The notes under the pieces were generated by a model that saw only the letters and a list, made by a program, of their open reading frames with translations, made no database searches and had not been told where the DNA came from. The translations under genes were made by a program, and so were the position numbers. From contig NZ_FTPP01000001.1 in NCBI RefSeq assembly GCF_900156345.1, positions 806,001-870,000 on the forward strand: 64,000 nt of DNA, read 5' to 3'. Numbering within the stretch: position 1 is the stretch's first letter; each line of letters starts with the position of its first letter. The DNA comes from Pontibacter indicus. GTDB taxonomy: Bacteria; Bacteroidota; Bacteroidia; Cytophagales; Hymenobacteraceae. Below are positions 1-7,514 of this stretch, piece by piece.

Positions 1-1
1 C

Positions 2-946
2 AGGAATCCACCCAGCCGCTTCGACGGGACCCTGATCGCCCAGAAAGCCTTGTCGGCCATAGCGCGCTCGCAGGAAAAACTGAACATGAGCCTGCTGGTA
101 GATGTGCTGCGCGGCTCCCGCAATAGTCAGGTAATGGCTGGTGGGTACGACCGCATCAAAACCTACGGAGCAGGGCGCGATATCGGCACCCTGGACTGGC
201 ACCGTTATCTGCATCAGATGCTCAACGCAGGGCTGGTGGAACTGGCCTACGATCAGAATTATACTTTAAAATTGACCGAGCAAAGCAAGCAGGTCCTTTT
301 TGAAGGTCGCAAGATTGAATTGGTGAAGTTTGAGGAGTCTAAACAGCAATCCGAAGCGCTACAAAGAGAAAAGCCGAAACGTGAGTTGATCAAGGATGCT
401 TTGTTTGAGCGTCTCCGTGCTTTGCGTAAGCGTCTGGCCGATGAGCAGAACGTGCCGCCCTATGTCGTGTTCACAGACAGCACGCTGCAGGAAATGGCGG
501 CGGAGAAACCGTCTAACCGTATCGCGATGCTGGCCATCAGTGGGGTGGGAGCTCAGAAGTTTGAGCGCTATGGGCATGATTTCATAAACGAGATCATCGC
601 TTTTATGACGGAAGAGCAGGCAAAAGGGAGCGCCATTAAAGGGGCGACGCACCTGGTAACCTGGGAGGCCTACCAACAAGGCCTTAGTCCCGAAGAAATA
701 GCCAGACGCCGCAATCTGAATCCCGTTACCATTTATTCGCACCTTGCCACTTTGCTAGAGCAGGGTTACGAGGTGCCTGTACACGATTTTGTGTCGAAAC
801 GAGAATACGAGTCAATAGTAGAGGCAATAGAGCGGCTCGGTACGGATGCAAAGCTGAAGGATTTGTTTGAACACCTGGAAGAACGCTACGAGTACTTCAA
901 GATCCGACTGTCGGTGGCCATGTACAAGATGCAGTACGCCTGGTAG
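2..946 (+). CDS. recQ: ATP-dependent DNA helicase RecQ, C-terminal part (cut by window edge)
   Basis: The open frame runs from the window edge in phase 2, so the TTG near base 50 is internal and not a start. What remains is the region after the helicase core: an RQC winged-helix segment (ALSAIARSQEKLNMSLLVDV and following, with GGYDRIKTYGAGRD), a basic acidic linker, an HRDC domain (RLRALRKRLADEQNVPPYVV through GVGAQKFERYG), and a C-terminal helix-turn-helix extension (GLSPEEIARRRNLNPVTIYSH). RecQ unwinds DNA 3' to 5' during recombination and fork repair. RQC and HRDC bind DNA, and the HTH extension is common in Bacteroidota RecQ. The helicase motifs and zinc cysteines lie outside the window. 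A strong hairpin follows the stop. Confidence 0.93.
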   Translation, partial: RNPPSRFDGTLIAQKALSAIARSQEKLNMSLLVDVLRGSRNSQVMAGGYDRIKTYGAGRDIGTLDWHRYLHQMLNAGLVELAYDQNYTLKLTEQSKQVLFEGRKIELVKFEESKQQSEALQREKPKRELIKDALFERLRALRKRLADEQNVPPYVVFTDSTLQEMAAEKPSNRIAMLAISGVGAQKFERYGHDFINEIIAFMTEEQAKGSAIKGATHLVTWEAYQQGLSPEEIARRRNLNPVTIYSHLATLLEQGYEVPVHDFVSKREYESIVEAIERLGTDAKLKDLFEHLEERYEYFKIRLSVAMYKMQYAW

Positions 947-973
947 TCTTATACCTGTAAGCTCTTATAAAAT

Positions 974-1007
974 AAAGAAGGCCGCTCTTTTAAGGGCGGC
1001 CTTCTTT
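974..1007. terminator. bidirectional terminator between recQ and the subtilase gene
   Basis: This is a near-perfect hairpin. AAAGAAGGCCGC (974-985) pairs with GCGGCCTTCTTT (996-1007), and the stem continues inward to a tiny loop. It has A-rich and T-rich flanks on the two sides and sits between convergent genes. Confidence 0.85.
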
Positions 1008-1028
1008 AGTATTATTGAGGTATAGCAA

Positions 1029-2555
1029 TTACTCAACTGAAGCAATCGGATCCGGCCAGCTGTCTTTGTCGCCGTTCACGATGCCCTGCGAGAAAACTTC
1101 ACCACGAAGCAACAGGATGCCAGCTACGTGAGGGGCTGCAAGCGAAGTACCGCTTCCGGCGCTGCCGATGCCACCGCCAATGCGTGTGGAAGTTACGCTC
1201 ACACCAGGAGCCGTGAAATCAACCGGTGCGCCGTAGTTGGAGCTTGACCAAAAGTTTTGGTAACGGTCCATAGCCGATACAGTGTAAACACCGGTCGCAT
1301 TCACGCGGGCAGGAGAGTTTACAGAGCAGTCAGTTGCGCTGTTACCAGCTGCGATAGCAAAGAGAATGCCTTTGCCAGCCGCTGTAGTCACGGCATTGTC
1401 CAGCGTGCTGGAGATACCGGCGCCTAGGCTCATATTCACCACGTCGCCAGGTTTGCCCATGTTGATCACATAGTTCACGGCACTAATGGCGCGAGAAACA
1501 GTACCATAGCCAGTGTTGTCGAATACACGGAGGGCCACAATGGTTGCATTGGCTGCCACACCCACCATGCCGCTGCCATTGTTTTTGGCGGCAATGATAC
1601 CAGCTACATTGGTGCCGTGACCGAACCCGTCTTCGATAGAGGCATCACCATAAATAAGCGATACGCTGCGCTGGAAGTCCACATTCAGATCAGGGTGATC
1701 TGTATCAACACCTGAGTCGATAACCCATACGGTTTTGCCTGTGCCGTCACCGTAGCCGTTCATGGCAATGTGCCAAGGCAGCGTCTCACCTGCAAGCGGT
1801 GTTATTTTGGTATAAGGGCTCGTCGTAGGCTGCTCCGGCTGCGGCTCAGGGCTAGGCTCTGTAGGAATTGGTTCAGTCGGTGCAGGTTCGGTTGGCGCTG
1901 GCTCTACCGGGGCTGGTTCAGTCGGGGCTGGTTCAGTAGGCGTGGGCTCTGTTGGTGTCGGTTCGGTAGGAGTAGGTTCAGTTGGGGTAGGCTCAGTTGG
2001 GTTTTTCTTGCCATTGCCGTTCCCAGTGTTGCCTTTCACAGTGTCATCCTTGGTTTTACCGTTCCCTTTAGTAGTGGTTTCGTCCTTGGTTTTGCCACTG
2101 TTTCCCTTGGTTGTGCTATTGTCGTTGCTTGGTTTTGCAAGCATGATGATGCGGTCTTGCTCCACGTAGGCCACTTCGGGGTTTTTGCGCAATTGCTCCA
2201 ACTGATTTTTGGTTAGTCGGGCGGCAAAACCATTTACATTTCCTTCAAAAGTTTGTTTGATAGCTTCAGGTTCTATACCTGATGCAAGCAGCATGCGTTC
2301 GCGTAAGGCTACAGTAGCAGCACGTCCGGCCATGGTCATAGCGCTCACACCGGTTGCTCCTAAATTGTTCGAGCCGTTCTTAAACACCACAATATACTGG
2401 TCAGGTATAGCCTGTCCGTGCTGTGCGTTTACTTGAACAGTGTCTGTTCTGAACTGCTCCTCCATAAAGTCCTCTTTCTGACAGCTGGATAGTGTAACAA
2501 TGGATGCCAGCGCTAAACCTGACAACGCCTTGAATAGTGTAGAATTGTTCATCAT
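1029..2555 (-). CDS. S8 family (subtilisin-like) serine protease, predicted lipoprotein
   Basis: This 508-aa protein carries a lipoprotein signal (lipobox TLSSC, lipidated Cys25), an inhibitor-I9-like propeptide at about 50-140 (AIPDQYIVVFKNG), and a Lys/Thr/Gly-rich linker. A proline-rich tandem repeat of PTEPx units follows at about 186-240. The subtilase catalytic domain comes last. The catalytic residues are visible: Asp280 (VWVIDSGVD), His313 (FGHGTNVAG), oxyanion Asn405 (AAGNS) and Ser471 (GTSLAAPHVAG). It would be tethered to the membrane or cell surface and degrade proteins after propeptide removal. The protein ends about 37 residues after the nucleophile, with no sorting domain. The propeptide resembles that of proteinase-K-like enzymes. 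The physiological substrate is unknown. Confidence 0.93.
   Translation of the reverse strand: MMNNSTLFKALSGLALASIVTLSSCQKEDFMEEQFRTDTVQVNAQHGQAIPDQYIVVFKNGSNNLGATGVSAMTMAGRAATVALRERMLLASGIEPEAIKQTFEGNVNGFAARLTKNQLEQLRKNPEVAYVEQDRIIMLAKPSNDNSTTKGNSGKTKDETTTKGNGKTKDDTVKGNTGNGNGKKNPTEPTPTEPTPTEPTPTEPTPTEPAPTEPAPVEPAPTEPAPTEPIPTEPSPEPQPEQPTTSPYTKITPLAGETLPWHIAMNGYGDGTGKTVWVIDSGVDTDHPDLNVDFQRSVSLIYGDASIEDGFGHGTNVAGIIAAKNNGSGMVGVAANATIVALRVFDNTGYGTVSRAISAVNYVINMGKPGDVVNMSLGAGISSTLDNAVTTAAGKGILFAIAAGNSATDCSVNSPARVNATGVYTVSAMDRYQNFWSSSNYGAPVDFTAPGVSVTSTRIGGGIGSAGSGTSLAAPHVAGILLLRGEVFSQGIVNGDKDSWPDPIASVE
1838..2000 (-). repeat. PTEP-coding tandem repeat inside the subtilase gene
   Basis: About eleven degenerate 15-bp units encode Pro-Thr-Glu-Pro-Thr/Ala. 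They form a rigid spacer between the propeptide and the catalytic domain, corresponding to protein residues about 186-240. Such arrays can change length by slippage. Confidence 0.85.
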
Positions 2556-2699
2556 ATAAGTTTGGTTGGATTGGGTAAATAATTGAATTAAATTTTCACT
2601 AAGCCCCGTAACAGTACGAATTTTTAAAAAGTTTAAGACTTGGTGAAAATTGTAAAATATTTATTCTGGTAGCTGAATTATAAGGATAAGAAATCCCGG

Positions 2700-2719
2700 T
2701 CCACATTTTAAAATGTGGA
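2700..2719. promoter_or_regulatory. perfect 20-bp palindrome, candidate operator
   Basis: TCCACATTTTAAAATGTGGA is fully self-complementary. It lies 145 bp upstream of the protease start and 361 bp upstream of the repressor start. No poly-T tract follows, so a protein-binding site is more likely than a terminator. The binding protein is unknown. Confidence 0.5.
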
Positions 2720-3031
2720 TTCTCAAAGGTGTTACTCCAAAATGAAGTAGAGTAAGATAGGTTTTATTAGTAGATTTTTACCATATAATACGTGTTTTGT
2801 GGTTATTTTCACGAAAGATAATTGTATTAAAAGAAATATTGCAAGTATTTATGCAATAAAATTTCGTTTGCACTTTTTGATGCTGATGTATAATGAATTA
2901 AGATCACTATCTATTACTAAAATTGCACTATAAGGTTGAGTATAGTTTTTTATAAATATAACTAAAATTTTAAACAAATATTTGCTAATAAAATTAGTAT
3001 TATACGTATAGTTTTAGTAAGTTTACATGGC

Positions 3032-3047
3032 GGTACTAAGGTGTACC
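3032..3047 (+). promoter_or_regulatory. GGTAC-N6-GTACC dyad upstream of the LexA/CI-like repressor
   Basis: Two 5-bp arms (3032-3036 and 3043-3047) are separated by six bases and lie 34 bp before the repressor start codon. This size and position fit an autoregulatory operator for an HTH dimer. That reading is an inference from symmetry and location only. Confidence 0.35.
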
Positions 3048-3080
3048 CTTTTGATTTGAGAACGCTAAGAAGTTAGAATA

Positions 3081-3857
3081 GTGGAAAAAGTTACATCGAA
3101 CATAAGGCACCTCCGCAAGCATGCCGGTTATACCCAGGCACAGCTTGCTGAAAAGTTAGAAATCAAGCGTTCGTTGGTGGGAGCGTATGAAGAAGGAAGG
3201 GCAGAGCCTAAGTTGAGTACGTTGGTCAATGTTGCCCGCCTTTTCGAGGTTTCACTGGATGAACTCATCACAGCCGATCTGTCTGACCCGAATTATAAAC
3301 CAGAACCAGGCCAGACAAATGATGGCAAACTGCGCGTGTTGGCCATTACGGTAGATCAGGAGGACAAAGAAAATATTGAGCTCGTACCATACAAAGCTAG
3401 TGCCGGTTATCTCAATGGATATGCCGACCCGGAGTTCATCGAGGAGCTCCCTCGCTTTCGCTTGCCTACCTTGGGCAGCGGCGGCACCTACCGGGCTTTC
3501 GAAATCAGTGGGGACTCCATGCTACCTTTGGCTTCAGGTACTGTCATAGTCGGGCGCTACGTGGAGGACTGGAGTGCACTGAAAGACGGTACCCCTTGCA
3601 TTATCGTGAGCGGCAAAGAGGGCGTTGTGTTTAAGCGGGTATATAATAAAGTGAAAGAGGCTGCTACGCTGCGTCTGCATTCTGACAATCCGCTTTATGT
3701 TCCTTACGAACTTCCGATTGATGACGTCGTGGAGATATGGGAAGCCAAATCTTATATCAGTTCTACCTTCCCGATCGCAGATATTTCGCTTGACAAGCTA
3801 TCTTCTATTGTGTTGGATCTCCAGAAGGAGATGCTCAAGTTGAAGAAGGCAGAGTAA
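3081..3857 (+). CDS. XRE-family repressor with S24 (LexA/CI-like) self-cleavage domain
   Basis: This 258-aa protein starts at GTG. Residues 5-62 form an XRE helix-turn-helix (TQAQLAEKLEIKRSLVGAYE). The C-terminal half is an S24 peptidase fold with the nucleophile Ser146 (SGDSMLP) and general base Lys185 (VVFKRV). A plausible Ala108-Gly109 cleavage bond lies in KASAGY, and its 38-residue spacing to Ser146 matches phage CI-type repressors. The family represses target promoters until RecA-stimulated autocleavage under DNA damage. Homologues are chromosomal in many Bacteroidota, so this is not by itself evidence of a prophage, and no phage genes are nearby. Upstream dyads suggest autoregulation. 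A strong terminator follows. Confidence 0.9.
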   Translation: MEKVTSNIRHLRKHAGYTQAQLAEKLEIKRSLVGAYEEGRAEPKLSTLVNVARLFEVSLDELITADLSDPNYKPEPGQTNDGKLRVLAITVDQEDKENIELVPYKASAGYLNGYADPEFIEELPRFRLPTLGSGGTYRAFEISGDSMLPLASGTVIVGRYVEDWSALKDGTPCIIVSGKEGVVFKRVYNKVKEAATLRLHSDNPLYVPYELPIDDVVEIWEAKSYISSTFPIADISLDKLSSIVLDLQKEMLKLKKAE

Positions 3858-3884
3858 GCCACGCAGTCAGCTATAGCAAAACAT

Positions 3885-3927
3885 AACAGCGCATCCTGCC
3901 TCTCACGGGGCAGGATGCGCTGTTTTT
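3885..3927 (+). terminator. intrinsic terminator of the XRE/S24 gene
   Basis: CAGCGCATCCTGCC (3887-3900) pairs perfectly with GGCAGGATGCGCTG (3909-3922) over an 8-base loop and is followed by TTTTT. Confidence 0.93.
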
Positions 3928-4000
3928 GCCCTGTTTTAGACCGCTTGCTAACTACAAACGGCATTATCCGTAAAGGCATAGCATAAAACAAAAGCGCGAT

Positions 4001-4720
4001 ATGATACGATTAATTACCGATTCACAACGATACGAGGCAAAATTGGAGGGAGGACTGCGTTCCCACTACCTTTTCTCCTTCGCAGATTATTACGATCCGG
4101 AGAACATGGAATTCGGGCCATTGCGTGTCTTCAATGACGATTATATCGGTCCGCGGTCTGGCTTTCCTTCGCATCCGCATTCTGAAATGGAGATCGTGAC
4201 CATCGTGCTGTCAGGCGAGCTAACCCATAAGGACAACATTGGGAACGAAACGACGGTAACGCCGGGACAGGTACAGCGCATGACCACAGGCACAGGCGTG
4301 ACCCATTCGGAGACGAATGAGACGGACGAGGAAATTCATTTGCTGCAACTCTGGTTTTTGCCGAACAAGCGCGGGCTGGCTCCTTCATACGAAGTGATGG
4401 ACACCGGATTTCTGAAAGCAAAAGACGAGCTTATACCTTTGGTGACAGGCCAGAAGGTGTTGGAAGATGTGGCCTATATCAACTCCAACTCCACGGTATA
4501 TTATGGTAGCGTGACGCAGGGCGAGGAAGTGCCTTTTCGGACGTTTAAGCTCCGCAGAACCCTGATCTACGTGCTGACAGGCAGTGTGCTGGTGAACAAC
4601 GTAGAAGCTGACGAACAGGATCAGATCAGGTTGGATGACCAGGAAGTTGTTGGAATCAAAGGCACGGCGGATGCCACCTTTATCCTGGTGGATGTTCCGG
4701 CTGTGGAGGCAAATTACTAG
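4001..4720 (+). CDS. Pirin family protein (YhhW-like)
   Basis: This 239-aa bicupin protein has the pirin metal-site pattern His58/His60 (SHPHSEMEI), His102 and Glu104 (GVTHSE). These residues match the iron-binding set of bacterial pirins such as E. coli YhhW, and the spacing is right for the N-terminal cupin. The C-terminal cupin (from about 150) is degenerate, as is usual. YhhW-type pirins have quercetinase activity in vitro, but the role in the cell is unsettled. The protein should be cytoplasmic, as no signal peptide is present. It is a single-gene unit between two terminators. Confidence 0.92.
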   Translation: MIRLITDSQRYEAKLEGGLRSHYLFSFADYYDPENMEFGPLRVFNDDYIGPRSGFPSHPHSEMEIVTIVLSGELTHKDNIGNETTVTPGQVQRMTTGTGVTHSETNETDEEIHLLQLWFLPNKRGLAPSYEVMDTGFLKAKDELIPLVTGQKVLEDVAYINSNSTVYYGSVTQGEEVPFRTFKLRRTLIYVLTGSVLVNNVEADEQDQIRLDDQEVVGIKGTADATFILVDVPAVEANY

Positions 4721-4737
4721 AGTCTATAACCGAAGGG

Positions 4738-4787
4738 AAAAGCAGTTCGTGGGGTTTCTGAAAGCCCCACGCACTGCTTTTCTTTTT
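4738..4787. terminator. terminator between pirin and rmuC (convergent)
   Basis: AAAAGCAGT (4738-4746) pairs with ACTGCTTTT (4773-4781), and an inner stem pairs GTGGGG with CCCCAC. A T-run follows on the plus strand. It also overlaps the end of rmuC, so it may serve both genes. Confidence 0.85.
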
Positions 4788-6118
4788 TATTCGACCTCAT
4801 CTCCTGGGGTAGCGATGGCTTCTTGCAGGAGGTGTTCATCCAATTGCTTGCTGGTTTTAGCGCCCAACTCCCGTAGTATCTCCACTTTACGGATCAGGTT
4901 GCCCTTGCCGTCTGTCAGTTTGTTCATGGCCCCGTTATACGCAGTCTGGCTCTGCTCCAGATGGCGGCCAACGGTTTTTAGGTCTTCCACAAAGCCCACA
5001 AACTTATCATAAAGCCTGCCGCTTTCCTCTGCAATTCGGAGTACGTTTCTTTTCTGGTCTTCCTGACGCCACACGCCGGCAACGGTGCGCAGGGTCGCCA
5101 GCAGGGTAGAGGTAGTCACCAGCACAATGTTTTTGTCGAAGGCATCGGTGAATATATTTTGGTCGTGCTGGAGGGCGAGGTTAAAAGCCGGCTCAATGGG
5201 AATGTACATCAGCACAAAATCCGGGGAATTGATACCGCTCAGGCGGTGGTAGTTCTTGCGCCCCAAATCATTAAAGTGTGTCCTGATGGAGGTGATGTGG
5301 CTGCGTAGGTAGGTTTCTAACTGTCCATCGTCTTCGCAACTGCAATAGGCTTCGTAGGCTACAAGCGACAGCTTCGAATCAATGACCAGATGTTTGGAAT
5401 CCGGCAGGCGCACGATCACATCGGGGCGGTATACCTGCTTCTCATCGTTTTGGCGTACCTCTTCGCGCTCGTAATGCACGCCCTTGCGTAATCCCGATTT
5501 TTCAAGCAGGCTCTCCAGTAAATATTCTCCCCAGTTGCCCTGCGTTTTACTTTCGCCTTTCAGGGCTTTGGTCAGGTTCAACGCATCCTGACTCATTTGC
5601 TGGTTCAGGGCTGACAGTTGCGTGATCTGCTCTTTCAGCGAGATGCTGTCCTTGAGTGTTTTCTCGTAGGTCTGATCTACTTTGGCCTCAAACTCGCGAA
5701 TGCGTTCTTTGAGAGGAGACAGGATGCGCTCCAGGTTTTCGGAGGAAGCTTTGTTGAAGTGCTCAGCATTCGTCATGAGTACCTGGTTGGAAATATGCTG
5801 GAACTGCTGTAAGAATTTTTCGCGCAGTTGCTCTAGTTCTTCGGCCTGCTCGTGCATGCGTTCGCGCAGGTGCTCGTAGTCGGCCTCGGTCTTGGTCAGG
5901 GCATTGGTTAGCTCCATGGTTTCGGTCTGGGCATCACGCAGTTGACTTTTCAGGCCTTCCGCCTCCTGCGACAGGTGTCGGGCCTGGCCTTCGAGCACAC
6001 CCTGCGCCACTACGGCCTGGTTAAACTTCTCCTGCAAGGCGCTTATTTTACCCTTCATGGCCAGATAGGCCACCACAAGCCCTACCAGAAATGCCGCTAT
6101 ACCTACCATTATCTCCAT
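4787..6118 (-). CDS. rmuC: DNA recombination protein RmuC
   Basis: This 443-aa protein has an N-terminal membrane anchor (about 4-20) and a long coiled coil (about 25-200). The RmuC nuclease-like domain follows, with family motifs NWGEYLLESLLEKSGL, RPDVIVRLPDSKHLVIDSKL and MYIPIEPAFNLAL. RmuC limits rearrangement at inverted repeats and is predicted to be a PD-(D/E)XK-type nuclease acting on DNA ends. The length is normal for the family. It is divergent from nothing nearby and lies upstream of the HD hydrolase gene on the same strand with a 55-bp gap. The start is ATG. Confidence 0.94.
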   Translation of the reverse strand: MEIMVGIAAFLVGLVVAYLAMKGKISALQEKFNQAVVAQGVLEGQARHLSQEAEGLKSQLRDAQTETMELTNALTKTEADYEHLRERMHEQAEELEQLREKFLQQFQHISNQVLMTNAEHFNKASSENLERILSPLKERIREFEAKVDQTYEKTLKDSISLKEQITQLSALNQQMSQDALNLTKALKGESKTQGNWGEYLLESLLEKSGLRKGVHYEREEVRQNDEKQVYRPDVIVRLPDSKHLVIDSKLSLVAYEAYCSCEDDGQLETYLRSHITSIRTHFNDLGRKNYHRLSGINSPDFVLMYIPIEPAFNLALQHDQNIFTDAFDKNIVLVTTSTLLATLRTVAGVWRQEDQKRNVLRIAEESGRLYDKFVGFVEDLKTVGRHLEQSQTAYNGAMNKLTDGKGNLIRKVEILRELGAKTSKQLDEHLLQEAIATPGDEVE

Positions 6119-6173
6119 ACAGTAAAGGTATGTTTTTTTAGCAATTCAAACCAGATGCTAACCGTTTTAGTTT

Positions 6174-6845
6174 TCAGGAATCTTCCAGCTGCTCTGTCGC
6201 ATTCCATTCAGCATAGAACTGCTCCAGAAAACTCTCCATATACCGGTGCCGTTTTTCGGCCATGGCCCGGGCGGTTGAGGTGTGCATGCGGTCTTTCAGG
6301 AGCAGCAGCTTTTCGTAGAAGTGATTGATGGTAGGTGCCGTACTCGCTTTGTAAGCGGTAAAATCTTCATGCAACACAGGTGCTATACCCGGATTATACA
6401 GCTCTCTTCCCTTATGACCACCATAGGCGAAGGTGCGGGCAATGCCGATGGCGCCAATGGCATCAAGGCGATCTGCGTCCTGCACTATGCGGCCTTCTAA
6501 GGTAGGCATGGCAGAGGAGGTGCCGGCACCTTTGTATGATAGTCCACTTACGATGTCACAAACCGAAGTAATAAGCTCCTCGTCGAGTAGCTGTTCTTCC
6601 AGCCACTCCCGCACAAGGCGTGGCCCCACGGTTTCGTCACCGTTATGAAATTTGTGGTCTCCGATGTCGTGTAGCAGGGCGGCCAGCTCCACCATAAAGG
6701 TATCGGCACCCTGCTCCTGCGAGGCAATGTAGAGGGCGTTTTTCCAGACCCGGAAAATGTGCCACCAGTCGTGGCCGGAGCCTTCTCCCTCCAGTTGCGA
6801 TTTTACATAGGCTGCTGTTTTGTCGATAATGGCTTGTTGCTGCAT
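6174..6845 (-). CDS. HD-domain hydrolase (YpgQ/YedJ-like phosphohydrolase)
   Basis: This is an HD superfamily metal-dependent phosphohydrolase. Using the ATG at 6845 (223 aa), the motifs are GHDWWHIFRV (His25, His29), LLHDIGDHKF (His59-Asp60) and QDADRLDAIGAIG (Asp123, Asp125), the full HD ligand set. The closest well-known relatives are YpgQ/YedJ-type enzymes that act on nucleotide phosphoanhydrides. The substrate here cannot be read from sequence. A TTG codon 21 bases upstream could also start the frame, but the ATG is preferred. The protein is cytoplasmic. Confidence 0.88.
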   Translation of the reverse strand: MQQQAIIDKTAAYVKSQLEGEGSGHDWWHIFRVWKNALYIASQEQGADTFMVELAALLHDIGDHKFHNGDETVGPRLVREWLEEQLLDEELITSVCDIVSGLSYKGAGTSSAMPTLEGRIVQDADRLDAIGAIGIARTFAYGGHKGRELYNPGIAPVLHEDFTAYKASTAPTINHFYEKLLLLKDRMHTSTARAMAEKRHRYMESFLEQFYAEWNATEQLEDS

Positions 6846-6902
6846 GAGATCAGGTATATTCCTCAAAACTGCGAAATATCCTGCAAAGCCACAAAGCCCT
6901 TT

Positions 6903-7357
6903 CTATACCTTTATACCAACCAAAGCTTCGGCTCCTATACCTTGTGACAAAGGCAGCTTAACCAATTCCAGCTCGAGCAGATCTGCCCAGGTGTTCAGGT
7001 ATAGGACCACATCGTCGCGCTGGTTGTGTCGGAGGTAGCGCTTGTTCGGGGGAAGCGCCTTGATCACCTTGGCATCCGACAGCCGTTCCAGGTGCGCCAG
7101 GTCGTCTTTGGACAATCCCCAAGCAATCATCTGGTCAATGATCTCGTCTAAAGGCAATCCACTCTGAGGGCAGTAGTCGCGCAGCTGTTCGCTCCAGTCG
7201 CCCCGTGGATGTGTCCTTTGTCGAGTTGGGTGATGGTTTGGGCCAGGTGACCGCAGTTGCAGCTGCCCATGTGGCCCCACTGGTAAATGGCGCCCTTTGC
7301 CAGTCGGTCGGCCGTTTGACGTATGGCCGCCACCAGTTGCGCTGAACTTCTTGCCAT
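6903..7357 (-). pseudogene. conserved small Bacteroidota protein, split by a single-base frameshift
   Basis: Two overlapping reading frames read as one protein. The N-terminal part (MARSSAQLVAAIRQTADRL through CNCGHLAQTITQLDKGHIH) is in one frame. The C-terminal part (GDWSEQLRDYCPQSGLPLDE to the end, with LERLSDAKVIKALP and NLR-like repeats) is in another. The frames meet at a run of four C (7201-7204; GGGG on the coding strand). Adding one G gives HIH-GGDWSEQ and an intact product of about 151 aa. The reconstructed protein resembles a cysteine-containing family of unknown function that I recall from Cytophagales. This could be a real inactivating mutation, programmed slippage, or a homopolymer sequencing error. 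Confidence 0.7.
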
Positions 7358-7472
7358 AAGCTTACTCTTTTAAAGGTGAATGTTTTAAAGCGTATAAACC
7401 CCTCTCTATTAAAACGTCAACGAGTCTAAATGTTATGAAAACAAGCCTTATTTTCATACCTCCCCCAGGCTT

Positions 7473-7490
7473 TATACCTTTGCAGGTATA
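7473..7490 (+). promoter_or_regulatory. -7 promoter element (TACCTTTG) inside a TATACC/GGTATA dyad
   Basis: TACCTTTG (7475-7482) fits the Bacteroidota -7 consensus TAnnTTTG and lies 32 bases before the DUF481 gene start. It sits inside the dyad TATACC-TTTGCA-GGTATA. A convincing -33 TTTG is not visible. Confidence 0.5.
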
Positions 7491-7514
7491 CCTGCTCACT
7501 GTTAAGCTTACCAC

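Larger units (their letters stand above)
2556..3080. promoter_or_regulatory. AT-rich divergent intergenic region (protease / repressor)
   Basis: This 525-bp gap lies between two divergent genes and is clearly more AT-rich than the flanking coding sequence. It holds a perfect 20-bp palindrome (2700-2719), a 7-bp inverted pair ACTAAAA (2961-2967) / TTTTAGT (3012-3018), the 10-bp palindrome TATACGTATA (3001-3010) and a GGTAC-N6-GTACC dyad (3032-3047). No gene is visible. It probably contains both promoters and operators for the downstream repressor. Confidence 0.55.

Noticed and set aside
3081..3857. prophage repressor signalling a prophage
   Set aside because: No phage structural, integrase or lysis genes flank it; the neighbours are housekeeping genes.
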